64,000 nucleotides of DNA, taken from the IMG/VR virus record IMGVR_UViG_3300033153_006243, positions 21,444 to 85,443 of that record, one strand, 5' to 3'. This document shows positions 7,216 to 15,175 of this stretch, in pieces; positions within the stretch are counted from its first letter, which is position 1; each line of letters begins with the position of its first letter. The position numbers and the translations under genes are program-made. The notes beneath the pieces were generated by a model. The model was not told where the DNA came from, ran no database searches, and saw nothing but the letters and a program-made list of their open reading frames with translations. The DNA comes from a virus.

Positions 7216-7664
7216 CAGGTGAATCCGCCGAAATCCATGCGCTTACTGAGGAGGTCCATGGGGCAAAAGGTGCGGAGTTTACATCTAGGGGGAGGCCGAC
7301 CGCGGAAGCGTCTGCGGAACTATTCGCCGCGATGGAGAGGGAAGGCCGGGAGCAAAGGGTGGAGACAGAGAAATGGAATCCCGGATTGGGGGCCGAAGCG
7401 GAGGAAGAGATATTTAGGGAGGATGCGATTCGGAGGGTGGAAGCGGGGAAGGCGGAACGGCGGACGAAAAGGAGACAGAGGGAAATTGGCCGGAAACTCA
7501 AGGGCATAGCGAACGAGTTTGCAGAAGCAATTAACAGGGAGCGGAAACTTGGCTACCCTGTAGTCTATACATTCAAGGGAAGGCTACTTGCGGATGCCAA
7601 GAGGGAGTGTAAGGAGCTTCTGGAGGAGCAAAGGGAGATAGAGGGTGCTAGCAGACTTTATTGA
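7212..7664 (+). CDS. Hypothetical coiled-coil protein
   Basis: 150 residues, strongly charged, mostly helical, with a likely coiled coil in the C-terminal two thirds (many Glu, Arg, Lys in heptads). It starts in an ATGA overlap with the conserved zinc protein. Not recognised. Confidence 0.55.
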   Translation: MTGESAEIHALTEEVHGAKGAEFTSRGRPTAEASAELFAAMEREGREQRVETEKWNPGLGAEAEEEIFREDAIRRVEAGKAERRTKRRQREIGRKLKGIANEFAEAINRERKLGYPVVYTFKGRLLADAKRECKELLEEQREIEGASRLY

Positions 7665-7830
7665 GGAGGAATACATTATTTATGATGAGACTAAGACATT
7701 TGCAGGGGCCTATAGGCGATTAGGGGACGCTCTTCGGGAGTTCGGGGGGCTAATTTATCGGCATAACCTAAAGTGGCTAGAGCGTCCGGTTGCTTGGCTG
7801 AACCGGAAACTCGAAAGGATCATGAGATGA
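7645..7830 (+). CDS. Small hypothetical protein
   Basis: 61 residues, helical, starting at GTG inside the end of the previous gene (20-nt overlap) with GGAG upstream, and ending in an ATGA overlap with a membrane protein gene. Probably part of a coupled small-protein operon. Confidence 0.5.
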   Translation: MLADFIEEEYIIYDETKTFAGAYRRLGDALREFGGLIYRHNLKWLERPVAWLNRKLERIMR

Positions 7831-8033
7831 AGAATCTTTGGTTCCCTATACTGAACGTCGTAGGTGGCTTAGTAATGGTAGCGGCCATTATCCTTCCGCT
7901 CGTTAACGCTATGATTAACGGCGGAGCCTTGAACTGGTGGGTATTCGCTTGCGTAGCGGCGGGGATGGGGATGAACACATTTCTTTGGGTGACGATAATG
8001 ATAGCGATTTTTATGATGGCGATTAAGCATTAG
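7827..8033 (+). CDS. Small membrane protein with two transmembrane helices
   Basis: 68 residues starting MKNLWFPILN. Two hydrophobic segments (about residues 8-28 and 38-64) are separated by a short polar turn. Size and topology would suit a class II holin, but no endolysin is nearby. The ATG at 7827 is coupled to the upstream stop. Confidence 0.55.
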   Translation: MKNLWFPILNVVGGLVMVAAIILPLVNAMINGGALNWWVFACVAAGMGMNTFLWVTIMIAIFMMAIKH

Positions 8034-8047
8034 TAGGAGAAGAACGG

Positions 8048-8278
8048 ATGGAACACAGGGAGTTCTTCGACCCGATCATCGATTGGATTCTTAGGACAAT
8101 GGAGTTAGCCGATCCAGCGATGGATAGGATAGCTAAAATGGCGGACAAGGTTTTCGGTGGGGTGCTCTTTACGGTTCTGATTGCGTCTATATTCGTGATC
8201 TACTTTTGTATAGTAGTTCCGATACATCTATTTATTGGCGTCCTTATTAGGTTTGGGGGGTTAAGGCGGCGGAAATGA
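8048..8278 (+). CDS. Small single-span membrane protein
   Basis: 76 residues: an amphipathic N-terminal helix, one long hydrophobic segment (about residues 39-68) and a basic end (RRRK). AGGAG precedes the ATG. It overlaps the next gene by 4 nt. A holin-like or exclusion role is possible, but nothing specific is visible. Confidence 0.5.
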   Translation: MEHREFFDPIIDWILRTMELADPAMDRIAKMADKVFGGVLFTVLIASIFVIYFCIVVPIHLFIGVLIRFGGLRRRK

Positions 8279-8463
8279 TCTGGCCAGAGGATAGAGAAGA
8301 AACTAGGAAATATATTAACTCCCTGCGGATTGAAAATGAGCGGTTAAGACTAAGGCTTGAATCTCTTACCAAGTGGGCATACAAAAAGGCTCGACCGGGT
8401 CTGTGGCTATCGTTTGCGCTAGGAAGGTTTATCGGAAGAAGGGAGAGGCGAAGAGGTGGATGA
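8275..8463 (+). CDS. Small basic hypothetical protein
   Basis: 62 residues with an N-terminal coiled-coil-like helix (about residues 7-33) and a very basic C-terminus (GRRERRRGG). It starts in an ATGA overlap with the preceding membrane protein gene. Confidence 0.45.
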   Translation: MIWPEDREETRKYINSLRIENERLRLRLESLTKWAYKKARPGLWLSFALGRFIGRRERRRGG

Positions 8464-8505
8464 GAAGCATTATTGGTATTTCGTAGTAGATAGGGGAGAA
8501 GGATA

Positions 8506-8721
8506 ATGGATGGAGTGACTGAACAGGATCTGATGATCTCGGTGAGCTTCCTTATGGGAATGGTATTCTCCGGCATTTTCCATTGGCTTATCTTTGGGAT
8601 CGCTCTTTGGGGGGTTACGAGATTTTTCAGAGGCAGGATTAACGACATGAAAAGACAGCTTACGGTGAGAGGAAGTATAGATGCTCAAGAAGAAGATATT
8701 CACGGAGGACGGGGAGTTTGA
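8506..8721 (+). CDS. Small membrane protein
   Basis: 71 residues with one or two hydrophobic segments (about residues 9-40). Its last 41 nt overlap the HicB-like gene in another frame. Function unknown. Confidence 0.5.
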   Translation: MDGVTEQDLMISVSFLMGMVFSGIFHWLIFGIALWGVTRFFRGRINDMKRQLTVRGSIDAQEEDIHGGRGV

Positions 8722-8917
8722 GATTGAGCTGGAGACGGAATTGATAGAGGCCCATGCAGGAATGGACGAGCGGCTAGTCTGGTGCTCCTTTTGCCCGGAA
8801 CTGGGGGCGGCATCCTGCGGGGATACAAAAGGGGAGGCGATTAGGAATATCAAGGAGGCGATAGAGACCCAGTTAGACGCGATGCGGGAGCTTGGAAAGA
8901 GGATGGAGGAAGAATGA
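8681..8917 (+). CDS. HicB-like antitoxin-fold protein
   Basis: 78 residues with the HicB partial RNase H fold pattern: an N-terminal strand (FEIELE), WCSFCPELGAASCGDT, then KGEAIRNIKEAIETQ. HicB proteins neutralise the mRNA-cutting toxin HicA, and many also bind DNA. No HicA gene lies beside it, so it may be a stand-alone regulator or an anti-toxin counter-defence. AGAGGAA precedes the ATG. It overlaps the previous gene by 41 nt and the next by 4 nt. Confidence 0.65.
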   Translation: MLKKKIFTEDGEFEIELETELIEAHAGMDERLVWCSFCPELGAASCGDTKGEAIRNIKEAIETQLDAMRELGKRMEEE

Positions 8918-9612
8918 AGGTAGTCGTTATCGGAGCAGGGCCGAGCGCGACGGTCTATCCTCATGCTAAAGAGATAGATTCGGCGGATAAGGTGGTCCGG
9001 GTGAACTACTACGAGATCAAGGGATACGAGGATCGTGTAGGAACCCGGACGGATATATGGATCACGACCCGTCTTGATTCCCATAAAGGCTTTCGGGACA
9101 ATATGAGGGATTTCTTAATAGATTGGGTTCCCGACGGGATCGATAAGATTGAGGCTATATGGATATATCCGCGAAGGGGAAAGGAGAGATATGGGGATCA
9201 GCTTACTAGAATCCTGGCCCTTCGGCCCGATCTGGAGCCTGTCATAACGGAGCGCGGCTTTGTTACCTATACGAATAAGGAATGCGGGAACGAGGGGACG
9301 AGTATAGCGTCGGGGCGACCGTCCTCTGGGACAATGGCCGTGTTCCTCGCCTTTCAGCGGTTCGATCCGACGGAAATGCTGATTATGGGGTTTGACGCGG
9401 TGCTTACGGATAGCCCTGCCTATATGGACTATTATGGTTCGATTGGGAGGCCAATTTTTCAGAAGGAAAACCCCCGCAGTTCCGGCCATCACTATGATAG
9501 AGAGCGGGCGTTGATATTTAAGACCGCTAGGGAGTTCGATATGGACATGGATGCCGTGGAGCAGTATAGCGGGATTGTGCGTTTCCGAAAGGTAGGGATT
9601 CCGAATGAATGA
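8914..9612 (+). CDS. Sialyltransferase-like glycosyltransferase (GT29 family)
   Basis: 232 residues. Features match the GT29 sialyltransferase motifs: an N-terminal VVVIGAGPSA nucleotide-sugar segment, then VVRVNYYEIKGYED and VGTRTDIW (motif L), RPSSGTMAV and LIMGFD (motif S, about residues 137-165), and HHYDRERAL (motif VS, about residue 190) with the catalytic His. GT29 enzymes use CMP-sialic acid and related CMP-ulosonic acids. No signal peptide, so it acts in the cytoplasm. It overlaps the HicB-like gene by 4 nt. A second member lies at 32051-32677. Confidence 0.75.
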   Translation: MKVVVIGAGPSATVYPHAKEIDSADKVVRVNYYEIKGYEDRVGTRTDIWITTRLDSHKGFRDNMRDFLIDWVPDGIDKIEAIWIYPRRGKERYGDQLTRILALRPDLEPVITERGFVTYTNKECGNEGTSIASGRPSSGTMAVFLAFQRFDPTEMLIMGFDAVLTDSPAYMDYYGSIGRPIFQKENPRSSGHHYDRERALIFKTAREFDMDMDAVEQYSGIVRFRKVGIPNE

Positions 9613-9991
9613 TATTCTGCTATCCGAAAAGTATCTAGTAAGCAGCCATTGGTATAGAGCAATGGCCGATGAGCTACAAAGGATAAAGCGGGGCCTTGAG
9701 GAAAGCCGGAGGGGGCTTTTTACCCTTGGGAAGACCCCGGAATCGAACCCCGAAATGTTTGGTAGGATTGATAGGGTATCGGGGGCTTGCGACGTGGCTG
9801 TAGCCCATCTCCATCTTACGAAGTTGGGACTAGACTTTGAGGAGAGTATAGCGGGGATAAGCGGTAGGGAGATTAAGGACATCAAGTGCCCTAAATGTGG
9901 GTTCGAGTGGGCGGAGAATCACCCGCGATTCTGTATGGTAGATATAACTTGTCCGTTCTGTGGAAAGGAGAAGGAGGCGGAACTATGGTAA
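9605..9991 (+). CDS. Hypothetical protein with C-terminal zinc ribbon
   Basis: 128 residues: a helical N-terminal part and a C-terminal zinc ribbon (IKCPKCGFEW … TCPFCGKE). It overlaps the GT29-like gene by 8 nt, which places it in the same operon. Function unknown. Confidence 0.55.
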   Translation: MNDILLSEKYLVSSHWYRAMADELQRIKRGLEESRRGLFTLGKTPESNPEMFGRIDRVSGACDVAVAHLHLTKLGLDFEESIAGISGREIKDIKCPKCGFEWAENHPRFCMVDITCPFCGKEKEAELW

Positions 9992-10001
9992 GGAGGAATA
10001 G

Positions 10002-11405
10002 GTGAAAGTTCTCCTAATTGCCTATGACAATGGTTCCTTCATTCACCACTTCCCTTTGGGTTTGGGGTATATTGCATCGGCCCTGCGGGAGGCGGGGCAT
10101 GATGTGGAGATATACAACCAGGATAAGAACCATTGGCCCGACCAGCACCTAGCAACCTATCTCTATCATAATCCAGTTGACGTGGTGGGTCTTGGAATCA
10201 TCGCGGGCTATTATCAATACCAGAAGATACTGGCGATCTCAAAGGCCGTTATGGAGGCGAGAAGCGCGGGAGTAGAATTCCTTTACGTCCTTGGTGGGCA
10301 CGGCCCCTCACCAGAGCCGGAGTTCTTCCTGAAGAAGACGGGCGCGGACGTAGTGGTATTAGGCGAGGGCGAGAGAACCTTTGTTGAGCTTCTCGATGCG
10401 GAGAAGCAGGGGATAGGGAGGGAAGCCGTAAATGGCATCTATTTTCTGGCGGAGGATGGGACGGGGGTAAAAACGGCAGCAAGGCCGCTTATCTCAAATA
10501 TTGATGGGATTCCGTGGCCCGCGTGGGACCTATTCCCGATGGACTATTATTCCCTCATACGGCTATCCCATACGGCGAATGAGGATAGGGTGGCGGCGGT
10601 AGTCTCCGCCCGCGGCTGCCCGTTCAAATGTAATTTCTGCTATCGGCTGGATAAGGGAATCCGGTTGCGGTCGCCTGAACCTATCGTTACGGAGATGCAG
10701 GAATTAAGGTCGAAATACGGAATGAACTACTTTGGCTTTCTTGATGAGCTTTTGATGTTTGGTGAACAAAGGACAATAGCGGTCTCGAATGCGATTGAGG
10801 AAGCTTTCTTCGGATCGGTTAAGTGGGCATGTAATGGGCGGCTGAATTACGCTACCCCGAAGGTACTTAAGGCAATGAAGGATTCGGGATGCGTGGAAAT
10901 CAATTATGGCGTGGAGTGCTTCGACGACGAGGTTCTAAGGAGAATGAATAAGCAGCTTACTACGAGGCAGATTGAGGAGGGGACTAAGGCAACGCTTGAT
11001 TCGGGCATAACTCCGACGCTTAACGTTATGTTCGGGAATCTCGGCGAGACTGAGGAAACGCTATGGAAGACCGTCGAGTTCATGTTGAAGTATGATCCGC
11101 ATGAGACCCTACGGACGATAAGGCCGCTGACCCCCTATCCCGGCTCCCCGCTTTACTATCAGGCGATTGAGATGGGACTGCTCGAAGGGCCGGAGGACTT
11201 CTATGAGAACAAGCATACTAATTCCGATCTAATGAGCGTGAACTTTACCGACATACCCGATGATAGATTCTATGAGCTTCTCCTTCAGGCGAACGGAATG
11301 CTAATTGAGAAATACTACGAGCGCCAGAGAGAGCGGAACGAAGAGGTGCTTGATTCCCTATATCGAAAAAAGGATGCTAGCTTTAGGGGGTTCAGGCAGA
11401 CATGA
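10002..11405 (+). CDS. B12-binding radical SAM enzyme
   Basis: 467 residues. The N-terminal ~150 residues form a cobalamin-binding-type Rossmann domain (LGLGYIASALREAGHDVEIY, LGGHGPSPEPE, VVLGEGERTF). The radical SAM domain follows, with the iron-sulfur motif CPFKCNFC near residue 206, and MFGNLGETEET further on. Such enzymes do radical methylations or rearrangements of unreactive carbons. The substrate is unknown, but its neighbours are glycosyltransferases, so a sugar or lipid-linked sugar is plausible. GTG start with AGGAGG 8 nt upstream. Rare in phages. Confidence 0.85.
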   Translation: MKVLLIAYDNGSFIHHFPLGLGYIASALREAGHDVEIYNQDKNHWPDQHLATYLYHNPVDVVGLGIIAGYYQYQKILAISKAVMEARSAGVEFLYVLGGHGPSPEPEFFLKKTGADVVVLGEGERTFVELLDAEKQGIGREAVNGIYFLAEDGTGVKTAARPLISNIDGIPWPAWDLFPMDYYSLIRLSHTANEDRVAAVVSARGCPFKCNFCYRLDKGIRLRSPEPIVTEMQELRSKYGMNYFGFLDELLMFGEQRTIAVSNAIEEAFFGSVKWACNGRLNYATPKVLKAMKDSGCVEINYGVECFDDEVLRRMNKQLTTRQIEEGTKATLDSGITPTLNVMFGNLGETEETLWKTVEFMLKYDPHETLRTIRPLTPYPGSPLYYQAIEMGLLEGPEDFYENKHTNSDLMSVNFTDIPDDRFYELLLQANGMLIEKYYERQRERNEEVLDSLYRKKDASFRGFRQT

Positions 11406-11442
11406 AAGTTGATGCGGGGTTACCGAGCTAAGGAGGATTCTT

Positions 11443-11853
11443 ATGTGGCATGATTGGGAATGGTTTAAGGCTGTAATTTGGATGTGGTGTTTAAGGCTTT
11501 TGTTGTGGGGATGCATTGTAATCGGCGTTAGTTGTACCTTTGCATTAGTTGCCACGATAGTTTACTGTATTAAACATTGGAACGATCCGGTTCCTAATTT
11601 GAGTGATCAGTTATTTACAGAGATGCTTAAGGACTACAATGATGGTTGGAGGCCGTCTACTGCTCAATTTGTACCTGGACTTTTCGGGGTACAAGTGAAT
11701 CCGTGGTATAAGAAGTGTCTTTCCCCTTCTAAGTTAGTGAAGTGGTCAGAAGAGGTTCCATTTGATGAGGAACATAAGGAAGAATACCATGAGCGGGCAA
11801 ACCTCGTTCTTGATACAATTTTAACATTAGCGAAGGACGCGATGCACCCATGA
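11443..11853 (+). CDS. Hypothetical membrane-anchored protein
   Basis: 136 residues with a Trp-rich N-terminus, one strong transmembrane segment (about residues 16-46) and a soluble acidic C-terminal domain. It ends in an ATGA overlap with the GT4 gene and so may anchor or assist the sugar enzymes. Its base composition is more A/T-rich than its neighbours. Confidence 0.55.
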   Translation: MWHDWEWFKAVIWMWCLRLLLWGCIVIGVSCTFALVATIVYCIKHWNDPVPNLSDQLFTEMLKDYNDGWRPSTAQFVPGLFGVQVNPWYKKCLSPSKLVKWSEEVPFDEEHKEEYHERANLVLDTILTLAKDAMHP

Positions 11854-12806
11854 AAGTCAACGTAGTAGGCAAGACAAACTTCCGCTGGCTTTTCCACGGG
11901 TTATCTACGGCCCTTGAGAAGAATATAGATGGGGTGAAGGCGACAAAATTCTATGAGAAGGGCTTCGATCTCTATCACTTCTTCAGGCCGCAGGATTTAA
12001 TGCGGGAGAATTTCTCGTGGGACGTTCCTGCTGTAACCTCCTGTTTCGGGGTAGTCCCCGGTGAGACAGACTACGAGAGCTGTAAGAAGGCTTACGATTA
12101 TTGCGAGAGGATAATCGTCCAGTCTACCCCGAACCGCCAGCATTTCCTCGACATAGGGATTGCCCCGGAGAAGATCGTAGTTATCCCTACGGGTTCCGAT
12201 CCGAACCTATTTGACTTCCAGGAATGGAATATGACTCTTCCGTTTACCGTGGGGTTTGTAGGTAAGTGGTATTGGCATCTCGGAACCGTCGTGGATATTA
12301 AGGGGCTGCATCTACTACGGGATACCTTCTTGGAGCTTGACCGTAGAGGAGTATATGCCCGGCTGTTTTTCCTCGGCCTCGGTTGGGAGAAGACCGTGGA
12401 TGAATTCCGCCAGTTGGGTATAGATGCCTTCAGCATGGAGCGGGACGTGGAGATGAAATGGCCGGAGGACTACCCCCTTTTCTATAACTGGATGGACTGT
12501 GTGATTGTTACGTCAAAGATAGAGGGGGGACCTGCCTGCATCACCGAGGCCCTTTCCTGCGGACGGCCCGTAGTCGGGACGGATGTGGGGATGGTTCACG
12601 ACTTAATTACGAATGGCATAAACGGATATATCTGCGACCGGAGTGCAGATGCTTTGGCGGGGGGAATCATAAAGATTCTACTTAAAAGGGAGTCCCTTGC
12701 GGCGGGGGGTTGGAGGGGGGTTAGGAATTCCGTTGAGGGGCTGACTTACGATAATTGGGTTTGGAGACATAGGGAACTTTATCAGGAGGTGCTGGATGGC
12801 TATTAG
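11850..12806 (+). CDS. Glycosyltransferase family 4
   Basis: 318 residues with the two-domain GT-B pattern. DLYHFFRPQ near residue 41, an IIVQSTPNRQHF segment, IPTGSDPNLFD, GFVGKW at about residue 136, and the donor-binding region SKIEGGPACITEALSCGRPVVGTD (described here in parts) near residues 220-245 with the usual E-x7-E arrangement. It transfers a sugar from an activated donor. A paralogue sharing DLYHFFRPQ lies at 25175-26143. No signal peptide. Confidence 0.85.
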   Translation: MKVNVVGKTNFRWLFHGLSTALEKNIDGVKATKFYEKGFDLYHFFRPQDLMRENFSWDVPAVTSCFGVVPGETDYESCKKAYDYCERIIVQSTPNRQHFLDIGIAPEKIVVIPTGSDPNLFDFQEWNMTLPFTVGFVGKWYWHLGTVVDIKGLHLLRDTFLELDRRGVYARLFFLGLGWEKTVDEFRQLGIDAFSMERDVEMKWPEDYPLFYNWMDCVIVTSKIEGGPACITEALSCGRPVVGTDVGMVHDLITNGINGYICDRSADALAGGIIKILLKRESLAAGGWRGVRNSVEGLTYDNWVWRHRELYQEVLDGY

Positions 12807-13047
12807 GCCGATAGTGAATACGGGCTTGACTGAGCATAAACTAATGAGCGAGATTGACAATTCAATTCGCGGGGGGTTTGTTCTCCTTGCGAAGATTCTT
12901 GCCGTTTGGGTTTGTAGTAATAATCCTAGTCCGGAGGCTACGGCAAAGACTATAGGGGAGAGCATTGAGGACTACGCATATCAAGAGCAGGGACCCCCGC
13001 CTGATCCTATGAACGTTCTGGCCAAAATGAAAGAAAGAAAGGGGTAG
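12796..13047 (+). CDS. Small hypothetical protein
   Basis: 83 residues, starting inside the end of the GT4 gene (11-nt overlap) with AGGAGGTG upstream. A central helical stretch (about residues 24-42) is hydrophobic enough to be membrane-associated. Not recognised. Confidence 0.5.
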   Translation: MAIRPIVNTGLTEHKLMSEIDNSIRGGFVLLAKILAVWVCSNNPSPEATAKTIGESIEDYAYQEQGPPPDPMNVLAKMKERKG

Positions 13048-13051
13048 AAAG

Positions 13052-13309
13052 ATGCCTTGGACTGCTAGCGACGCGCCGAGTACGGTTAAGACCCCGGCAA
13101 AGCGTAAGAAGTGGGCGGAGATAGCGAACGCCGTAAGGGAGGAGTGTATTGCCGACGGCGGCGAAGAGAAGGAATGCGATGCCCAAGCAAAGATTGTAGC
13201 AAGCACTACGGTTAAGAAGAAGGCGGAAATGATTCTTCCTACCATGAAGATCGTGGAGATCGCAAGGATAGCCAGAAAAGGGGCAGTCGAGAATGCCGGA
13301 GACGAATAG
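13052..13309 (+). CDS. ChaB-like small phage protein
   Basis: 85 residues starting MPWTASDAP, then AKRKKWAEIANAV, a pattern shared with many small phage proteins annotated as ChaB-like that often sit near terminase or capsid genes. Its role is not known. It overlaps the next gene by 17 nt. Confidence 0.55.
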   Translation: MPWTASDAPSTVKTPAKRKKWAEIANAVREECIADGGEEKECDAQAKIVASTTVKKKAEMILPTMKIVEIARIARKGAVENAGDE

Positions 13310-13637
13310 AGCGCCTATGCCGTTTATCGCACCGAAGAGACAGAGGGAAAGAATTGAGCAGGCGAGAACGATGAGGATTAACCTTACCGTCGAGTCGAAC
13401 GCCCATGAGATTCTTAAACGTATAGAGAACGAGATCGGCGGGCGGGTTGAACGAATCGAGATGGCGATTAAGGAGCTTACCGAGGCGATAGAGGACTTAG
13501 AGGGGCTTGAGGAGACATTCGAGATTGAGATGACCTTGCGGCCTAATGCAAAATGGAAGGAACCGAAAGAGAAGAAGCCCTCGTGGATTACGTGGGTATG
13601 GAGGCTGTTTGGGGTTCCAGGGCAGGCTAATCGGTAG
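13293..13637 (+). CDS. Coiled-coil hypothetical protein
   Basis: 114 residues with a long amphipathic helix (about residues 35-80) rich in Glu and Ile, followed by a basic, Trp-containing tail. Its stop codon lies inside the 5' half of the following tRNA-Gln gene, so the two share 22 bp. Confidence 0.5.
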   Translation: MPETNRAPMPFIAPKRQRERIEQARTMRINLTVESNAHEILKRIENEIGGRVERIEMAIKELTEAIEDLEGLEETFEIEMTLRPNAKWKEPKEKKPSWITWVWRLFGVPGQANR

Positions 13638-13687
13638 GCCAACGGACTTTGAATCCGTCAGAGGAGGTTCGATTCCTCCCTCTGGAG
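13616..13687 (+). tRNA. tRNA-Gln (TTG)
   Basis: A full cloverleaf can be drawn: acceptor TCCAGGG pairs with CTCTGGA, D stem GGCT/GGCC, anticodon stem ACGGA/TCCGT with loop CTTTGAA, and T arm GGAGG-TTCGATT-CCTCC. CCA is not encoded. The first 22 bases overlap the end of the preceding gene. Confidence 0.85.
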
Positions 13688-13692
13688 CAAAC

Positions 13693-13760
13693 GCGGGTGA
13701 AAGGGTTTTGGCTTGGGATTCCATCCCAGGTATACGCGGGTTCGACTCCCGCCGCCCGCT
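13693..13760 (+). tRNA. tRNA-Gly (TCC)
   Basis: Acceptor GCGGGTG pairs with CGCCCGC, anticodon stem TTGGG/CCCAG holds loop ATTCCAT (anticodon TCC), and the T arm is GCGGG-TTCGACT-CCCGC. The D stem is short. Five bases separate it from tRNA-Gln, so the two are probably cut from one transcript. A second tRNA-Gly (TCC) occurs at 41329-41399. Confidence 0.8.
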
Positions 13761-13774
13761 CTAAGGAGATAGCG

Positions 13775-15175
13775 ATGCTAAAGGCAGAAGAAGAAGTAAT
13801 CAATCTCGCCGATTACTATAAGCCAAATAAGAGGCAATGGCTCGCCCACCAGAGTTCGGCCCTAGTCACCGGGGTCGGCGGCGCGAAGGGGGGCGGCAAG
13901 ACCGTGTTCCTAGTTAGGGAGGGGCTTGAACTGAGTCTCGATGTTCCGGGGAATGTGGGGTTTATTTGCCGACATGAGGCATCCTCATTTATCAAGAATG
14001 TCCTTCCGGTGATGGAGAAGTTTATTCCAAGGAAACTGATTAGGGAGCACAATAGGGTCCAAAAATATATGATCATTAACACCGATATCCCCTCCCTTCC
14101 GAGCAGAATCTATTATGGGGGGTTGAGGCCAACTAGGGGGGTAAGCCCGCTTGATAGGATTAAGGGATTCGGCGGGGGGTTAGGTTGGTTCGCAATAGAC
14201 GAAGCGAGCGAGACGGAGGAGCAGTTCTTCTTGATGCTATTGGGTGAGCTGAAGCTGAACCTTCTAGATAGGCACGGCAAACCTATGATACATAGGGCAA
14301 TGATCTCGACGAATCCCGAACCCGGATGGGTATATCGGAGATTCATCAAGAATCTTCCGCCTGACCATAGTTTCATCCCGTTTCTTCCAAAGGATAATCC
14401 GTTTCTTCCGAAGGATTACGTTAAACGGCTAAGAGCCAACTATCCTCCTGATTGGGTATTGAGGTACCTTGAGGGAATTTGGGCGGTAGAGTCCGATACT
14501 AATAGGGTCATTCCGTATCTGCTGCTTCAGAAGACCATAGATTTGCCGGAATCGGAGAACGGCCCTATACGGCTTGCCGTGGATGTCGCGAGATTCGGCG
14601 GGGATAGGTCGGTAATCGCCCGGAGTAGGGGGCCGAAGGTGAAGATACTATGGAGTAAATCCCATACGGACATGATGGTTGTTGCCGAGAAGGCCGTCCA
14701 GGAATACCGTAGGGAGGTTGCGTATCAACAGGCACAGCATAAGAAGAGGATAGAGGCCGGAAGGGATTCCGAACCTAATAAGGTCGATCTAATTATTGAC
14801 GCCGTTGGTTTGGGGGCGGGCGTGGTTGATCGGGTGAGGGAGATGGACAATAGTATTCGGGTAACGGAGTATATCGGCGGAGCTTCCGCAATGGAACCGG
14901 ATAGGTTCATTAACCTACGGGCGGAAACCTGGTGGAAGATGAGGAAGATGCTTGAGAATGGTGAGGTATGCCTTCCCGACGAGGACGAGCTTCACGCCGA
15001 ACTAACTGCACCGAAATACTCTATCCGTTCCGATCAGAAGATTGCGATAGAGTCTAAGGAGGATTTGAAGAAGCGGGGATTCCGGTCCCCGGATAAGGCC
15101 GATGCTGTAACGATGCTCTTTGGGGCGAAGGTGTTCCCAAAGTTGGATATTCTTATGTTAGGAGGTAGAAGATGA
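13775..15175 (+). CDS. Terminase large subunit
   Basis: 466 residues. ATPase motor: Walker A (TGVGGAKGGGKT, about residues 32-43), Walker B (GWFAIDEAS, about 137-145). Nuclease: acidic residues in LAVDVARFGGD (about 267), LIIDAVGLG (about 338) and KADAVTMLF (about 441). The protein cuts concatemeric DNA and pumps it into the prohead. The ATG at 13775 is chosen because AAGGAG lies just upstream; the frame is open further back only through the two tRNA genes. It overlaps the portal gene by 4 nt. Confidence 0.95.
   Translation: MLKAEEEVINLADYYKPNKRQWLAHQSSALVTGVGGAKGGGKTVFLVREGLELSLDVPGNVGFICRHEASSFIKNVLPVMEKFIPRKLIREHNRVQKYMIINTDIPSLPSRIYYGGLRPTRGVSPLDRIKGFGGGLGWFAIDEASETEEQFFLMLLGELKLNLLDRHGKPMIHRAMISTNPEPGWVYRRFIKNLPPDHSFIPFLPKDNPFLPKDYVKRLRANYPPDWVLRYLEGIWAVESDTNRVIPYLLLQKTIDLPESENGPIRLAVDVARFGGDRSVIARSRGPKVKILWSKSHTDMMVVAEKAVQEYRREVAYQQAQHKKRIEAGRDSEPNKVDLIIDAVGLGAGVVDRVREMDNSIRVTEYIGGASAMEPDRFINLRAETWWKMRKMLENGEVCLPDEDELHAELTAPKYSIRSDQKIAIESKEDLKKRGFRSPDKADAVTMLFGAKVFPKLDILMLGGRR

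Noticed and set aside
13649-13774. N-terminal extension of large terminase
   Set aside because: It would read through two tRNA genes; the ATG at 13775 has its own ribosome site and a normal N-terminus.
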